Below are positions 28,635-39,314 of a DNA stretch of 64,000 bases, one piece after another. The stretch's first letter is position 1; every line of letters begins with the position of its first letter. Both the position numbers and the translations under genes were made by a program. Source of the stretch: Clostridiales bacterium Firm_07 (GTDB lineage Bacteria; Bacillota; Clostridia; Oscillospirales; CAG-272); NCBI GenBank assembly GCA_001604005.1, contig LVAM01000010.1:1-64000 (forward strand), in the 5' to 3' direction. Under the pieces are notes generated by a model. The model ran no database searches. It was not told the origin of the DNA and saw nothing but the letters and a program-made list of their open reading frames with translations.

Positions 28635-29249
28635 TTATATTTTGATCCCCATCCGCGCGGCGAAAAGCGGGGCAAACGCCCGCACCGCCGCGCCGCGATG
28701 GCTGACGCTGTTTTTTTCTTCCGCGCTCGCTTGCGCCAGAGTCTTTCCGAGAGCGGGCACGAAAAAGAGCGGATCGTATCCGAACCCGTTTTCGCCGCGC
28801 GGCGCGGTGAGGATCTCCCCTTGAACGCGTCCCTCGCAAAGGATCGGTTCGCCGCCCGCGGGAAAAACGCAGGCAAGCACTGAAACGAAAGCGGCGCGGC
28901 GATCGGTGACGCCCTCCATATTATGAAGCAATAAGCGGTTGTTTGCCGCGTCGTCGTGCTCCCCCGCGTACCGTGCCGAAAAAACGCCGGGCGCGCCGTC
29001 GAGCGCCGCGACCGAAAGCCCCGAATCGTCGGCAAGCGCGATATAGCCGCTTGCCGCGGCGTGCCGGGCTTTGATGAGCGCGTTTTCGACAAAAGTGTTG
29101 CCGGTCTCCTCAACGTCGTCCGAAATGCCCGCTTCTTCAAGAGAAACGAGTTCCACGCACGCGCCGAGTTCCTCGTCAAGCAGTTTTTGCAGTTCCCTGA
29201 TCTTGCCGCCGTTTCTGGTGGCAAGCACCATTTTGATCTTTTCCATCAT
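28635..29249 (-). CDS. rdgB: XTP/dITP diphosphatase (RdgB/HAM1)
   Basis: 204 residues. KMVLATRNGGKIRELQKLL is the N-terminal nucleotide-binding motif. GYIALADDSGLSVAALDGAPG contains the catalytic DDSGL. ARYAGEHDD, then FGYDPLFFVPALGKTLAQ, then SHRGAAVRAF complete the family set. It removes non-canonical purine nucleotides from the pool. Two ATG codons (29249 and 29246) overlap the ftsY stop, so translation is coupled. Confidence 0.96.
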   Translation of the reverse strand: MMEKIKMVLATRNGGKIRELQKLLDEELGACVELVSLEEAGISDDVEETGNTFVENALIKARHAAASGYIALADDSGLSVAALDGAPGVFSARYAGEHDDAANNRLLLHNMEGVTDRRAAFVSVLACVFPAGGEPILCEGRVQGEILTAPRGENGFGYDPLFFVPALGKTLAQASAEEKNSVSHRGAAVRAFAPLFAARMGIKI

Positions 29250-30151
29250 TCAAAGAGCGCGGAAACGAACTCGTCCGCGTCAAACTCTTGCATATCGTCG
29301 ATCTTCTCGCCAACGCCGATAAACTTGACGGGAAGCCCCAGTTCGAGGCGAATGGAGAGCACGAAACCGCCTTTCGCCGTACCGTCCAGTTTGTTGAGGA
29401 TAAGCCCCGTGATGTCGGCGGCGCGGCTGAATTCTTTTGCCTGCGAAATGGCGTTTTGCCCCGTCGTCGCGTCCAACACAAGCAGATTTTCTCGGGCGCT
29501 GTCCGGCAATTCGCGCGAAATGACGCGATTGATCTTGGCAAGTTCGTCCATCAGATTTTTTTTGTTTTGAAGTCTCCCCGCCGTATCCACGATCAGCACG
29601 TCCGCGCCCTTCTTTTTGGTGTACTGTATCGCGTCAAACACAACGGCGGCGGGGTCCGATCCCTCGTTTTGCCGGATCATCTCCACGCCCGCGCGCTCGC
29701 ACCACACGCCGAGTTGCTCGATTGCCGCGGCGCGGAAGGTATCCGCCGCCGCGACGACCACTTTTTTGCCGTTCTTTTTCAGGCGTTTCGCGATCTTACC
29801 GATCGAGGTGGTCTTTCCCGCCCCGTTGACGCCGATCACCAAAATCACCGAGGGAACGGTGTCAAGGCACAGCGGCTCGCCTTCGCCGATCAGGTCGGAG
29901 AGGATCTCACGGAGCGCGTCTTTGATCTCGGAGGGCTCTTTGAGTTTTCCCTCTTTGACGGCGGCGCGCAAACGGTCAAGGATCTCCTCCGTGGCGGCAA
30001 CGCCGACGTCGGAGGTGATGAGCAATTCTTCCAGTTCGTCAAGGAGATCTTCATCTACGCGCACGAAATGTTTGAGGAGCGCGTCGATCCCCCCGAAAAG
30101 CGCTTTTTTGGTTTTGGCAAGTCCCTCACGGAGTTTCGCCAAGAATCCCAT
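29246..30151 (-). CDS. ftsY: Signal recognition particle receptor FtsY
   Basis: 301 residues from the ATG at 30151 ([21 protein letters not shown]), which lies inside the end of smc and has GGAGAGG upstream. NG-domain motifs: [18 protein letters not shown] (G1), [14 protein letters not shown] (G2), [16 protein letters not shown] (G3), [16 protein letters not shown] (G4), [17 protein letters not shown] (closing). It has only a short amphipathic N-terminus and no acidic A domain, as in Gram-positives. It docks SRP-ribosome complexes at the membrane. Confidence 0.97.
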   Translation of the reverse strand: MGFLAKLREGLAKTKKALFGGIDALLKHFVRVDEDLLDELEELLITSDVGVAATEEILDRLRAAVKEGKLKEPSEIKDALREILSDLIGEGEPLCLDTVPSVILVIGVNGAGKTTSIGKIAKRLKKNGKKVVVAAADTFRAAAIEQLGVWCERAGVEMIRQNEGSDPAAVVFDAIQYTKKKGADVLIVDTAGRLQNKKNLMDELAKINRVISRELPDSARENLLVLDATTGQNAISQAKEFSRAADITGLILNKLDGTAKGGFVLSIRLELGLPVKFIGVGEKIDDMQEFDADEFVSALFE

Positions 30152-33100
30152 TCCAATCCTCTCCTTCCTCTTTTCCGTGGATCGAATCCACATCCAGTTC
30201 CAGCACTTTGGAAATGCCGTGTTCGGGCATCGTCACGCCGTAAAGTCGGTTTGCCGCTTCCATCGTGCCGCGGCGGTGCGTGATGAGCACAAACTGCGTT
30301 TCCTGCGAATACCGTTTGATGTATGCGGCAAAGCGCGCCACGTTGACTTCGTCGAGCGCCGCCTCGATCTCGTCGAGAATGAAGAACGGTGTGGGCGTGA
30401 CCTGCAAGATGGCGAAAAAGAGCGCGATGGCGACAAAAGACTGCTCGCCGCCGGAAAGTTGCACCAAGTTCTTGATGATCTTGCCGGGGGGCGCCGCCTT
30501 GATCTCGATGCCCGAAGTCAGCACGTCGTCCGGATCGGAGAGCAGCACTTCGGCGCTGCCGCCGCCAAAGAGTTCGACAAACGTGCGATTGAAATTGTCG
30601 TTGATCTGCTCAAACGTGCGCACAAACGCGCTTCGCATCTCGATCTCCAAATTTTTGATGACTTTCAGCAGATCTTCGCGCGCGGCGGTCAGATCCGCGA
30701 TCTGCCCCGCCATATAGTCATAACGTTCTTTAACTTCTTTATACTTGTTGACCGCGTCAAGATCAACGTTGCCGATGGCACGCAGTTTGTTGCGGCAGGA
30801 AGTCTGTATCTCCGCCACGCCCGCGCGCTCGGCGGCGGTGATGGCGGGGTAGCCGAGCGCGAGCGCTTCGTTGCGGGACATTTCATAGTCTTCCCAAAAT
30901 TTAGCCGACAACTTGTCCTGCTCTTCGCGGAGCGCGGCAAGGCGCGCCTCGTTTTTGGTGTGCGCGCGGAAACAAAGTTCCTTTTCCGCCATCTTGTCCC
31001 GCAGTTTCGCGTTCACCGAGGCGAGTTTTTTCTCAAACGTCATATCGCTCTCGGTCAGTTTCGCGTGACGGGCATTGAGTTCTTTTAAGGCGCGCTCGCC
31101 TTCGGCAAAGGTGTTGCGGTTTGCCTCCTGATGGAGAAGTTCGGCTTTGATGTTGGCTTCAAGAAGCGATATGTTCGCCTTTTGCGCCTCGATCTCCTCC
31201 GAGAGCGCCGCCGCGCGTGCCTCGGCTTCGGCAAGATAGTTCGCCGCCGTTTCCATATCCTTGCGCGCGCCGCTGATGGCGATATACAGTTCGGTCATCT
31301 CGGCGTCTTTTGCCGTTTTCTCGTCAAGAAGCGCGTTGCGCTGTGCGTCCATTTCCGCGCGGGCAGCGCCGATCTCGGCGATCTCGGTTTTCAGTTCCTT
31401 TTCCCGCAGGGCAAGGTGCGAGAGTTCCTCGTCGCAATCGGCGTTTCGACGCCGCAGAGCGTCGAAATCCGCGTTCAGTTTTTGCACCAGCGCGTCGTTT
31501 GCCTCGATCTTGGCTTTCAGTTGCGCCGCCGCCGCCGATTCGGTATTTTGCATCGAAACGAGCAGTTGGCGTCTTGCGTCGGCGTCAAAGCGCTCGTCCG
31601 ATACGTCGGCGATCTCTTTTTCAAGTGCCGCGCGCTCTTTTTCCAGCGCGGCGCGGCGCGTTTCAAGATCTTTGATCTTTTCTTCCAGCGCGGCGATCTC
31701 GCCCGCGCGTGACAAAATGCCCGCGCGCTGCTTGACCGAACCGCCCGTAAAGGAGCCGCCCGCGTTGATAATTTGCCCGTCCAGCGTGACGGCTTTTATG
31801 CGGAATTTGGTCTTTTTCGCCATCTCCGTGGCGCTGTCCAGATCTTCAAAAACCACCGTTCTGCCAAGGAGCGAGGAGATGATCTCCGAAAAGCGCGCGT
31901 CGGAAGACACGAGATCCGCGGCAACGCCCACGTACCCGCGGCATTTCGCCGCGTCCCGCATTTCCTCGGTCGCGCTCTGTCCGCGCATCGCCGAGATCGG
32001 GAAAAACGTGGCGCGCCCCGCCTGCATATTTTTCAGATACGCGATAGCGGCTTTCGCCACGTCGGTATCCTCGACCACGATATGTTGCAAATTGACGGCA
32101 AGCGCCGTTTCGATCGCCGTCACGTATTCCCGCTCCACCGAAATGACCTTGGAGAGCGGTCCGTAAATCGTGCCGCAGCGCACGCCCCGCACGTCGGTGA
32201 TACGACCGGCCGCGTACGCTTCCATCACGGTGCGCACGCTGTTGCCGTACCCCTCGAAATTCTCTTCCATCGCGCGAAATGCCTCGACGCGCTGACGCGA
32301 GAGATCGTGCTCCAATTTGCACTCGTTTTCCTTATTCGCTATCTCTTCCAGCGCGACGTTCTTTTCCGCTAAACGCGCGTCGATCCCCTCAATCTTTTTC
32401 TCGGCGTCCGCGATCTCGTTTTCGTATTTCCGAACGGCGTTTTCTTTCGTCTCAAATTCGGCGGCGATCTCCCGACCGACGCGGGCGTAAGCCTCGATCT
32501 CGCCGGCAAGCGCGTCGTTTTTCCCGCTGTCGGTCTTTTTGCCGTTTTCCAACACCTGTCGCCGCACGCGGATATCCAGCGCCTCTGTTTCACGCTCCGA
32601 AACGTCGGCAAGCGCGGCGGCGATATTTCCCGCCAACAAAAGCGCCTTGTCGGCAAGCGATTGCGCCTCCTCCGCCTTTTTCGTGTGTCTGTTTTCCAGT
32701 TCGGCGCATTTCGCTTTCAATACGTCAAGATCGGCTTGGCGGCGCGCGCATTCCTCGTTTTCCTTTTGGAATCCCGCCTCTTTCGCGGCGCACACGACGC
32801 GCGCGGCTTCGATCTTTTCTTTCGTGTTGGCGACCACGTTCTGCGACACCTGATACTGGCTGTCGCGGTCGTGGTTTTCGCCTGTCAGAGTGCGTATTTG
32901 CTCCAACAGTTCCGCCGCACGCGCCTTGTTGCTCTGCGATTCTTCAAAGAGTTGTTCGCTTTGCGCGTTGAGATTGTCGATCGCCTCTTCGGCGATTTTC
33001 AGATCAAGTCCGCTGTTGCGGAAGCTCTCCTCCGCTTTTTCGATATCGACGTGCAGACGCTCGGAATCGAAAAGCCAAAGCTGCACGTCCGCCTTTTTCT

Positions 33101-33770
33101 TTTCCTCGTGCAGTTCCAGCGCGCGGCGGGCGCGTTCCGCCTCTTTTTCAAGCGGTCCGACCTGCGCCGACACTTCCGCGAAAATGTCGTTGACGCGCGC
33201 CATATTGTCCTCGGTGGATTGCAGGTTGCGCTCCGCCTCGGTCTTGCGGTGACGATATTTGGCAATGCCCGCCGCGTCCTCGAAAACGCTGCGGCGCTCG
33301 TCGGATTTACGGGATATGATCTCGGCGATCTTGCCCTGTCCGATGATGGAATACCCGTCGCGTCCGACGCCGGTGTTCATAAACAGCTCGTAAATATCGC
33401 GCAAACGGCAGGGGCGGCGGTTGATATAATACTCGCTCTCACCCTCGCGGTAATAGCGGCGTGTCACCGTCACCTCGTCATACGGGCATTCCAGACGGCT
33501 CTCGCCCGCCGAATTATCAAACGTCACCGACACCTCGGCAAAGCCCATCGGGCGGCGGCTGTCCGCGCCCCCGAAAATGATATCCTCCATTTTCGTGCCG
33601 CGCAGGCTTTTGGAAGAGATCTCCCCCAGCACCCAGCGCATCGCGTCGGAAATATTGGATTTTCCGCTTCCGTTCGGTCCCACAATGACTGTTGTACCGC
33701 GCTCGAAAGTCAGTTTCGTTTTATCCGGAAAAGACTTGAAGCCCTGCATTTCCAAAGATTTCAGATACAA
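30126..33770 (-). CDS. smc: Chromosome segregation ATPase SMC
   Basis: 1214 residues, close to the usual 1190. Walker A is in [20 protein letters not shown] at the N-terminus. A first long coil covers about 170-500, the hinge about 510-680 ([40 protein letters not shown]), and a second coil about 690-1010. The C-terminal head has signature [17 protein letters not shown] and Walker [16 protein letters not shown]. It forms the condensin-like loop extruder with ScpA and ScpB, which are encoded at 48.3-49.7 kb in this same window. First gene of the operon; AGGAGG upstream. Confidence 0.98.
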   Translation of the reverse strand: MYLKSLEMQGFKSFPDKTKLTFERGTTVIVGPNGSGKSNISDAMRWVLGEISSKSLRGTKMEDIIFGGADSRRPMGFAEVSVTFDNSAGESRLECPYDEVTVTRRYYREGESEYYINRRPCRLRDIYELFMNTGVGRDGYSIIGQGKIAEIISRKSDERRSVFEDAAGIAKYRHRKTEAERNLQSTEDNMARVNDIFAEVSAQVGPLEKEAERARRALELHEEKKKADVQLWLFDSERLHVDIEKAEESFRNSGLDLKIAEEAIDNLNAQSEQLFEESQSNKARAAELLEQIRTLTGENHDRDSQYQVSQNVVANTKEKIEAARVVCAAKEAGFQKENEECARRQADLDVLKAKCAELENRHTKKAEEAQSLADKALLLAGNIAAALADVSERETEALDIRVRRQVLENGKKTDSGKNDALAGEIEAYARVGREIAAEFETKENAVRKYENEIADAEKKIEGIDARLAEKNVALEEIANKENECKLEHDLSRQRVEAFRAMEENFEGYGNSVRTVMEAYAAGRITDVRGVRCGTIYGPLSKVISVEREYVTAIETALAVNLQHIVVEDTDVAKAAIAYLKNMQAGRATFFPISAMRGQSATEEMRDAAKCRGYVGVAADLVSSDARFSEIISSLLGRTVVFEDLDSATEMAKKTKFRIKAVTLDGQIINAGGSFTGGSVKQRAGILSRAGEIAALEEKIKDLETRRAALEKERAALEKEIADVSDERFDADARRQLLVSMQNTESAAAAQLKAKIEANDALVQKLNADFDALRRRNADCDEELSHLALREKELKTEIAEIGAARAEMDAQRNALLDEKTAKDAEMTELYIAISGARKDMETAANYLAEAEARAAALSEEIEAQKANISLLEANIKAELLHQEANRNTFAEGERALKELNARHAKLTESDMTFEKKLASVNAKLRDKMAEKELCFRAHTKNEARLAALREEQDKLSAKFWEDYEMSRNEALALGYPAITAAERAGVAEIQTSCRNKLRAIGNVDLDAVNKYKEVKERYDYMAGQIADLTAAREDLLKVIKNLEIEMRSAFVRTFEQINDNFNRTFVELFGGGSAEVLLSDPDDVLTSGIEIKAAPPGKIIKNLVQLSGGEQSFVAIALFFAILQVTPTPFFILDEIEAALDEVNVARFAAYIKRYSQETQFVLITHRRGTMEAANRLYGVTMPEHGISKVLELDVDSIHGKEEGEDWNGILGETP

Positions 33771-33805
33771 CGGTCACACCTCCTGTGCAATAAACTATAA
33801 TACAT

Positions 33806-33834
33806 ATTATACTTGATAATCGCGTTTTTTGCAA
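33806..33834 (-). promoter_or_regulatory. Promoter of the smc operon
   Basis: Minus strand: TTGCAA (33834-33829), 17 bases, consensus TATAAT (33811-33806), 36 bases before the smc ATG. Confidence 0.8.
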
Positions 33835-33852
33835 GACCTTTTTCAAAGATCG

Positions 33853-33905
33853 CAAAAGAAAAGCGCGGCAACGATCTTTTCCGCATCGTTGCCGCGCTTT
33901 TTTTG
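33853..33905 (-). terminator. Terminator of the trmH-to-rnc operon
   Basis: A perfect 13-bp stem GCGCGGCAACGAT/ATCGTTGCCGCGC with a 9-base loop. On the minus strand it is followed by TTTTCTTTTG. T7 on the other strand makes it potentially bidirectional. Confidence 0.92.
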
Positions 33906-33940
33906 GATAATTTTTCGTTTTTCGCATACTGTTTCGGGGG

Positions 33941-34627
33941 TTATTTCGGCAGATACCGCCCCAGCGCCTCGCGCGCGGCGTTTTGTTCCGCCTCTTTTTT
34001 GGAGTTGCCCGCGCCCTGCCCGAAAATATTGGAGTTGATCTTGACGCAAACCGTGAAAATTTTTGCGTTGTCCGGTCCTTCTTCCGAGAGGAGTTCATAG
34101 TGCAGTTCCTCGCCGGGCGTTTGCTGTACGTATTGTTGGAGCAACGTTTTGTAATCGAGCGGATTTGCCTGCGTTTTGTCAAGTTCCGCGTGCACGAAAG
34201 GCAACAAAAAGTCCTCAACGGTCTCAAAGGAACCCGAATCCAGATAGATAGCGCCGACGAGTGCCTCAAAGGCGTCTTCCAGGATTTTCGGCTTTTCTCT
34301 GCCCTCTTTTTCCTCGCCGCGTCCGAGCAGTAAATACTCGCCGAGCCCGATTTGCTGTGCGTATGCGGTCAGCGCCTCGCGGCACACCACGTTCTTTCGC
34401 CACACCGTCAGTTCTCCTTCGGGCGAGGCGGGAAAGGTGCGGTAGAGATGATCGCAAACGACAAGAGAGAGCACCGAATCGCCGAGAAACTCCAAGCGTT
34501 CGTTGGATTGCTCGCGCCCCAAAAGGTGCTCGTTGGCAAAGGAAGAATGCGTCAGCGCCGTGCGCAGCAGGGCTTTGTTGCGGAAACTATATCCGATCTT
34601 GTTTTCAAGCGCCGTGATATCAGCCAT
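33941..34627 (-). CDS. rnc: Ribonuclease III
   Basis: 228 residues from the ATG at 34627, which overlaps the plsX stop; the longer track frame lies inside plsX. The RNase III domain has the signature NERLEFLGDSVLSLVV and the second catalytic block PKILEDAFEALVGAIYLDSG. The dsRNA-binding domain occupies the last 70 residues (NPLDYKTLLQQYVQQTPGEE, then GNSKKEAEQNAAREAL). It processes rRNA precursors and structured transcripts. Here rnc follows plsX directly, without acpP between them. Confidence 0.97.
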   Translation of the reverse strand: MADITALENKIGYSFRNKALLRTALTHSSFANEHLLGREQSNERLEFLGDSVLSLVVCDHLYRTFPASPEGELTVWRKNVVCREALTAYAQQIGLGEYLLLGRGEEKEGREKPKILEDAFEALVGAIYLDSGSFETVEDFLLPFVHAELDKTQANPLDYKTLLQQYVQQTPGEELHYELLSEEGPDNAKIFTVCVKINSNIFGQGAGNSKKEAEQNAAREALGRYLPK

Positions 34628-35657
34628 CGTTTTCGCCCCCTCCCTCTCTTTGCGACTTTTGAAAAGCGGTATAGCGCCCGATCTCGTCGGCAATATCCAG
34701 TATCACGCCGCTTTCGGCATACTCCGCCGCCGCGCGTATCGCGTTGGCAAAAGCGTGCGCGTCCGATGCGCCGTGCGCCTTGACAACGGGTTTGGATATG
34801 CCGAGAAAAGGTGAGCCGCCGTATTCCGACACGTCAAAGGTACGTTTCATCTCGGCAAGAGAGCCCCGCACAAGGAGCGCCGAGAGTTTGGAACGGTAGT
34901 TTTCCGTAAACACTTTTTTGAAAGCGCGCAGAATGTATTTTCCCGTTCCTTCCATCGTTTTCAGAAAAACGTTTCCGGTAAAGCCGTCCGTCACCAAAAC
35001 GTTGCACACGCCGAAGGGCGCCGCGCTTGCCTCCACGTTTCCGACATAGGAAATGAGCGGGCACGCGCGCAAATCGGCGTTTGCCTTAACTTGCAGCGGC
35101 GTTCCTTTCTGATCTTCGATGCCGTTGTTGAGAAGTCCCACCGCGGGCGCTTCTATGCCGTATATCCTGCGGATATACGCCGAGCCCATCACGGCAAACT
35201 GTTCGAGATTTTCCTCGCTCACCACGACGTTGGCGCCCGTGTCCAGCAGTATAAGCGGGGCGGCGGCGGGCAGGACCGCGCCGATCGCCGCGCGCTGTAC
35301 GCCGCGGATCTTGCGCACAATGAGCGTTGCGCCGATAAAAAGCGCGCCCGTGTTGCCCGTGCTGACGAAAGCGTCGCCCTCACCGTCGGCAAGCAGTTGG
35401 AGACCCTTGAACATCGACGCTTCGCGCTTTTGTTTCATAACGGCAAGAGGCTCGTCCCGCATCGTCACCACGTCGGTGGTATGTACAAGGTCAAACCGGC
35501 GCAGATCGTATTCGTGTTCGGCGGCGATACGGCGCATTTCATCGACGTTGCCGACCAAAATGAAACTTGCGTTCACCTTGCCCGCCGCTTCCATTACGCC
35601 GCGCATCAATTCGGACGGTGCGTGATCGCCGCCCATCAGATCCACAATGATACGCAT
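34620..35657 (-). CDS. plsX: Phosphate acyltransferase PlsX
   Basis: 345 residues. MRIIVDLMGGDHAPSELMRG is the classic PlsX start. EASMFKGLQLLADGEGDAFVS and NTGALFIGATLIVRKI form the active-site region, and FGVCNVLVTDGFTGNVFLKT is a conserved C-terminal block. It makes acyl-phosphate from acyl-ACP for phosphatidic acid synthesis at the membrane surface. It is translated 19 bases after trmFO in an operon that otherwise holds tRNA and DNA genes. Confidence 0.96.
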   Translation of the reverse strand: MRIIVDLMGGDHAPSELMRGVMEAAGKVNASFILVGNVDEMRRIAAEHEYDLRRFDLVHTTDVVTMRDEPLAVMKQKREASMFKGLQLLADGEGDAFVSTGNTGALFIGATLIVRKIRGVQRAAIGAVLPAAAPLILLDTGANVVVSEENLEQFAVMGSAYIRRIYGIEAPAVGLLNNGIEDQKGTPLQVKANADLRACPLISYVGNVEASAAPFGVCNVLVTDGFTGNVFLKTMEGTGKYILRAFKKVFTENYRSKLSALLVRGSLAEMKRTFDVSEYGGSPFLGISKPVVKAHGASDAHAFANAIRAAAEYAESGVILDIADEIGRYTAFQKSQREGGGENDG

Positions 35658-35676
35658 AACCGTCCTCCTTTACGTC

Positions 35677-37014
35677 TTATTTTTCAATCTCTTCCCGCAT
35701 CGCCGCGATCTCCTCGAGCGCGCGCGCGGAAAGCGCTTCGTTGCGCGCGGCTTTTCCACCGCGCACGCGCTGGGGCAGCATCGGCACGATGCCGAAGTTG
35801 GCGTTCATCGGAGAAAAATCCGAAAGCCCGCCGTTCGCCACATAGTGCGCCATCGCGCCGAGCATCGTCTCGCGCGGGAAAATGAGCGGAGACATATCGC
35901 GAAAAGTGCGCGCGGCGTTGATGCCGGCGACAAGTCCGGAACCCGCCGATTCGATATATCCTTCCACACCCGTCATCTGCCCCGCAAAGAAGAGATGCGG
36001 CGCGCTTGCCACACGATAAGCGGCGTCCAGGAAATGCGGAGAGCAAAGATAGGTGTTGCGGTGCATCACGCCGTAGCGCAGAAATTGCGCGTCGCGAAGC
36101 CCCGGAATGAGCGAGAAAACGCGTTTTTGCTCCGGAAAAGTGAGATGGGTTTGAAAGCCCACCAGGTTGTACATCGTCCCCGCCGCGTTCTCTTTGCGCA
36201 GTTGCACCACGGCGAAAGGCTCTTTCCCCGTGCGGGGATCGGTGATGCCGACGGGTTTGAGCGGCCCGTAGCACAGCGTGTCGTAACCGCGCTTTGCCAT
36301 CACTTCCACCGGCATACATCCCTCGAAAACTTTGGGTGTTTGTCCGCTTTCCGCGCGGTCGAAATCGTGCAGTTCCGCCTCTTTCGCCGACACGAGCGCG
36401 CGATAAAAAATATCGTATTCCTCGCACGTCATCGGGCAATTGATATAATCGGCGTCGCCTTTTCCGTAACGAGAGGCGAAAAACGCCACGTTCATATCAA
36501 TGGAGGAAAAATCCACGATCGGCGCCACGGCGTCGTAAAAATAAAGTCCTTCTTTGCCCGTGAGCGCCGCGATTTTCTCGGCAAGCGCGGGGCTTGTCAG
36601 CGGTCCCGTCGCCACCACCGTGACGGCGTCGTGCGGCAGTTCGGTCACCTCGCGCTCCTCCACCTCGATCAGCGGATCGCGGCGCAAGCGGTCGGTGATA
36701 TAATCGGAAAACGCGACACGGTCGACGGCTAATGCCGAACCGGCGGGCACGCGCGTGGCGTCAGCCGCGGCAAGGATAAGCGAATGGCATTGCCGCATCT
36801 CCTCTTTGAGGAGCCCGACCGCGTTGGAAAGCGCGTCGGAGCGGAGCGAGTTGGAACAGCAAAGTTCGGCAAACCCGTCCGTGCGGTGCGCGGGCGTGCG
36901 TTTCTTCGGCTTCATCTCGGAGAGCACGACCGGAACGCCGCGCCGCGCGATCTGAAACGCCGCCTCGGAGCCCGCGAGCCCCGCGCCGAGCACGCGCACA
37001 AAGGGCGCTTTCAT
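35677..37014 (-). CDS. trmFO: Folate-dependent tRNA (uracil-54-C5)-methyltransferase TrmFO
   Basis: 445 residues from the ATG at 37014, which overlaps the topA stop (CAATGA). [20 protein letters not shown] is the FAD-binding GxGxxG segment. [20 protein letters not shown] is a TrmFO signature. [21 protein letters not shown] and [21 protein letters not shown] are family blocks. It makes m5U54 in tRNA using methylenetetrahydrofolate and FADH2. The topA-trmFO order is typical of Firmicutes. Confidence 0.97.
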   Translation of the reverse strand: MKAPFVRVLGAGLAGSEAAFQIARRGVPVVLSEMKPKKRTPAHRTDGFAELCCSNSLRSDALSNAVGLLKEEMRQCHSLILAAADATRVPAGSALAVDRVAFSDYITDRLRRDPLIEVEEREVTELPHDAVTVVATGPLTSPALAEKIAALTGKEGLYFYDAVAPIVDFSSIDMNVAFFASRYGKGDADYINCPMTCEEYDIFYRALVSAKEAELHDFDRAESGQTPKVFEGCMPVEVMAKRGYDTLCYGPLKPVGITDPRTGKEPFAVVQLRKENAAGTMYNLVGFQTHLTFPEQKRVFSLIPGLRDAQFLRYGVMHRNTYLCSPHFLDAAYRVASAPHLFFAGQMTGVEGYIESAGSGLVAGINAARTFRDMSPLIFPRETMLGAMAHYVANGGLSDFSPMNANFGIVPMLPQRVRGGKAARNEALSARALEEIAAMREEIEK

Positions 37015-39293
37015 TGCCCCTTCTCCGTTGCCGGCGTTTCGGGTTCTTCGCGTTGATATCCGCACGCCTTATCGGCGCAGACAAGGAGACCCTTGCTCTT
37101 TTTGCGGAACAGCATTTTTCCGCATTGAGGGCATGTTTCGGCAGTCGGCATATCCCACGAGGAAAAATCACAGTCGGGATAGCGTTCGCAACTGTAAAAC
37201 ACGGTTTTGCGCTTGCCGTTCTTGATGAGGATCTTGGCGCCGCATTTCGGGCACGGCACATCCAGTTCGTGTGTTTTCTGCTTGGTAAACTTGCATGCGG
37301 GATAGCGCGAGCAGGCAAAGAAAGTGCCGTAACGCCCCGTGCGCTGTACCATATCCGCACCGCAAAGTTCGCATTTGAAATCCGCCACAATGACCGGCTT
37401 TTTCTCGGTCTGCGGCGCGGGCGCGGCGTTCTTCTCAAAAAGCGGTTTGGTGTTTTGGCAATTCGGGTAGTTGGGGCAGGCGGCAAATTTGCCGAATCTG
37501 CCGTTTTTCACGATCATTTGCGCGCCGCACTTTTCGCAGATCATATCCGCTTTCTCAACGGGGATCTCAAAACTGCCCGCTTTGATGGTGGTTTCGGCGT
37601 GAGAGAGTTCCTCGGAAAAATCCTTCCAAAAATCCGACAAGACGCTTTGCATATCGGCTTTCCCCTCTTCGATCGCGTCCAGCGCGTCTTCCATATGCGC
37701 CGTAAAGGTGTAATCCACAATCTCGGGGAAGTTTTCTTTCATCAGTTTGGTCGTCACCTCGCCAAGCGGCGTCGCCACAAGCGATTTACCCTCCCGCACG
37801 GCGTAGTTGCGCGAAAGAATGGTGGTGATGATGGTGTTATACGTGCTGGGGCGTCCGATGCCCTTTTCGTCCAAAAACTTGATGAGCGTAGCCTCGGTGT
37901 AACGAGGGGGCGCTTCGGTAAAGTGGCGCGCGGGGATCAGTTTGCCGGCGGGGATCACGTCGCCCACGGCAAGATCGGGCACGCGCAGATCGCGCTGACC
38001 TTCCGCGGTGTTTTCCTCTTCCTCGCTCGATTCGTAAAGCGCCATATAACCCGGAAACGCCACGCTGTACCCGCTTGCGCGGAACTGATAATCGCCGACG
38101 GCAAATTCAAGGGCAAGCGTGTCAAGCGTGGCGGATTGCATCTGACTTGCCACGAAACGCTCCCAAATGAGTTTATAGAGCCTGTATTGGTCGATCGTCA
38201 AGTATTTGCGGATCTTGGCGGGTTCGAGATCGATATGCGAAGGACGGATCGCCTCGTGCGCGTCCTGCGCGCCCGCTTTCGTTTTATATACGCGCGGCGC
38301 GGCGGGGCAAAATTCCGCACCGTATTTGTCGGAGATCAGCGCGCGCACCGCGTTCTTCGCCTCGTCGGAAACGCGGAGCGAGTCGGTACGCATATAGGTG
38401 ATAAGGCCCTGTACGCCGCCGTTTTCCGTGCCGACGTGGATACCTTCGTACAGTTCCTGCGCCACGCGCATAATGCGCTGCGATTGGAAACCGAGTTTGC
38501 GCGACGCCTCCTGCTGCATGGTGGACGTGGTAAAGGGCGGCGCGGGCGTTTTTTGCTTGGTGGCGTGCTTGACCGCCGTCACTTTGAAATCTTTTCCGGC
38601 GATCTCTTCGAGGATCTTGTTCGTTTCCGCCTCGCTGCCGAGTTTAATCTTACCGTTGCGGTCACCGTAAAAATGCACCGTCAGTTCCTGCTCGGTGCCG
38701 CCGCCCAGTACGGCGTCGACGGTCCAGTATTCTTCGGGCACAAACGCGCGGATCTCGTTTTCACGATCCACGAGAATGCTGGCGGCAACAGACTGCACAC
38801 GCCCCGCGGACAATCCGTTTTTCACGGCTTTCCAAAGGTACGGCGACAGTTTATATCCCACCACGCGATCCCAAATGCGGCGCGTTTGCTGCGCGTTAAC
38901 AAGGTTCATATCAATGGCGCGGGGAGATTTCACCGCGGCGCGCACGACGTCGGGCGTGATCTCGTTGAAGGTGATCCGCAACGTTTTTGCGGGATCAAGC
39001 CCCAGCGCGCCGGCAAGATGCCACGCGATCGCCTCTCCCTCGCGGTCGGGGTCAGGCGCGAGATAGACTTTTTTGGCGCCTTTCGCCTCTTTGCGGATCT
39101 CCTTGATGAGATCGCCTTTGCCGCGAATGTTGATATAATGCGCCTCGAAACCGTGGTCGATGTCCACGCTGAGAGAACTTTTCGGCAGGTCGCGCACGTG
39201 TCCTTTCGAGGCGACGACTTTATAGTTTGAACCCAGATATTTTTTGATTGCCGCCGCTTTGGAGGGCGATTCCACAATCACAAGATTAGCCAT
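37011..39293 (-). CDS. topA: DNA topoisomerase I
   Basis: 760 residues. The Toprim start is [20 protein letters not shown], with the acidic [15 protein letters not shown]. The active-site tyrosine is in [15 protein letters not shown] (about residue 300). Four C4 zinc-ribbon modules follow at the C-terminus ([94 protein letters not shown]). It relaxes negative supercoils. It sits between dprA and trmFO. Confidence 0.98.
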   Translation of the reverse strand: MANLVIVESPSKAAAIKKYLGSNYKVVASKGHVRDLPKSSLSVDIDHGFEAHYINIRGKGDLIKEIRKEAKGAKKVYLAPDPDREGEAIAWHLAGALGLDPAKTLRITFNEITPDVVRAAVKSPRAIDMNLVNAQQTRRIWDRVVGYKLSPYLWKAVKNGLSAGRVQSVAASILVDRENEIRAFVPEEYWTVDAVLGGGTEQELTVHFYGDRNGKIKLGSEAETNKILEEIAGKDFKVTAVKHATKQKTPAPPFTTSTMQQEASRKLGFQSQRIMRVAQELYEGIHVGTENGGVQGLITYMRTDSLRVSDEAKNAVRALISDKYGAEFCPAAPRVYKTKAGAQDAHEAIRPSHIDLEPAKIRKYLTIDQYRLYKLIWERFVASQMQSATLDTLALEFAVGDYQFRASGYSVAFPGYMALYESSEEEENTAEGQRDLRVPDLAVGDVIPAGKLIPARHFTEAPPRYTEATLIKFLDEKGIGRPSTYNTIITTILSRNYAVREGKSLVATPLGEVTTKLMKENFPEIVDYTFTAHMEDALDAIEEGKADMQSVLSDFWKDFSEELSHAETTIKAGSFEIPVEKADMICEKCGAQMIVKNGRFGKFAACPNYPNCQNTKPLFEKNAAPAPQTEKKPVIVADFKCELCGADMVQRTGRYGTFFACSRYPACKFTKQKTHELDVPCPKCGAKILIKNGKRKTVFYSCERYPDCDFSSWDMPTAETCPQCGKMLFRKKSKGLLVCADKACGYQREEPETPATEKGQ

Positions 39294-39314
39294 AGATGTT
39301 CCTTTCGATTATGA

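Noticed and set aside
37014-39230. 738-residue plus-strand ORF
   Set aside because: Antisense of topA, which is unambiguous on the minus strand.
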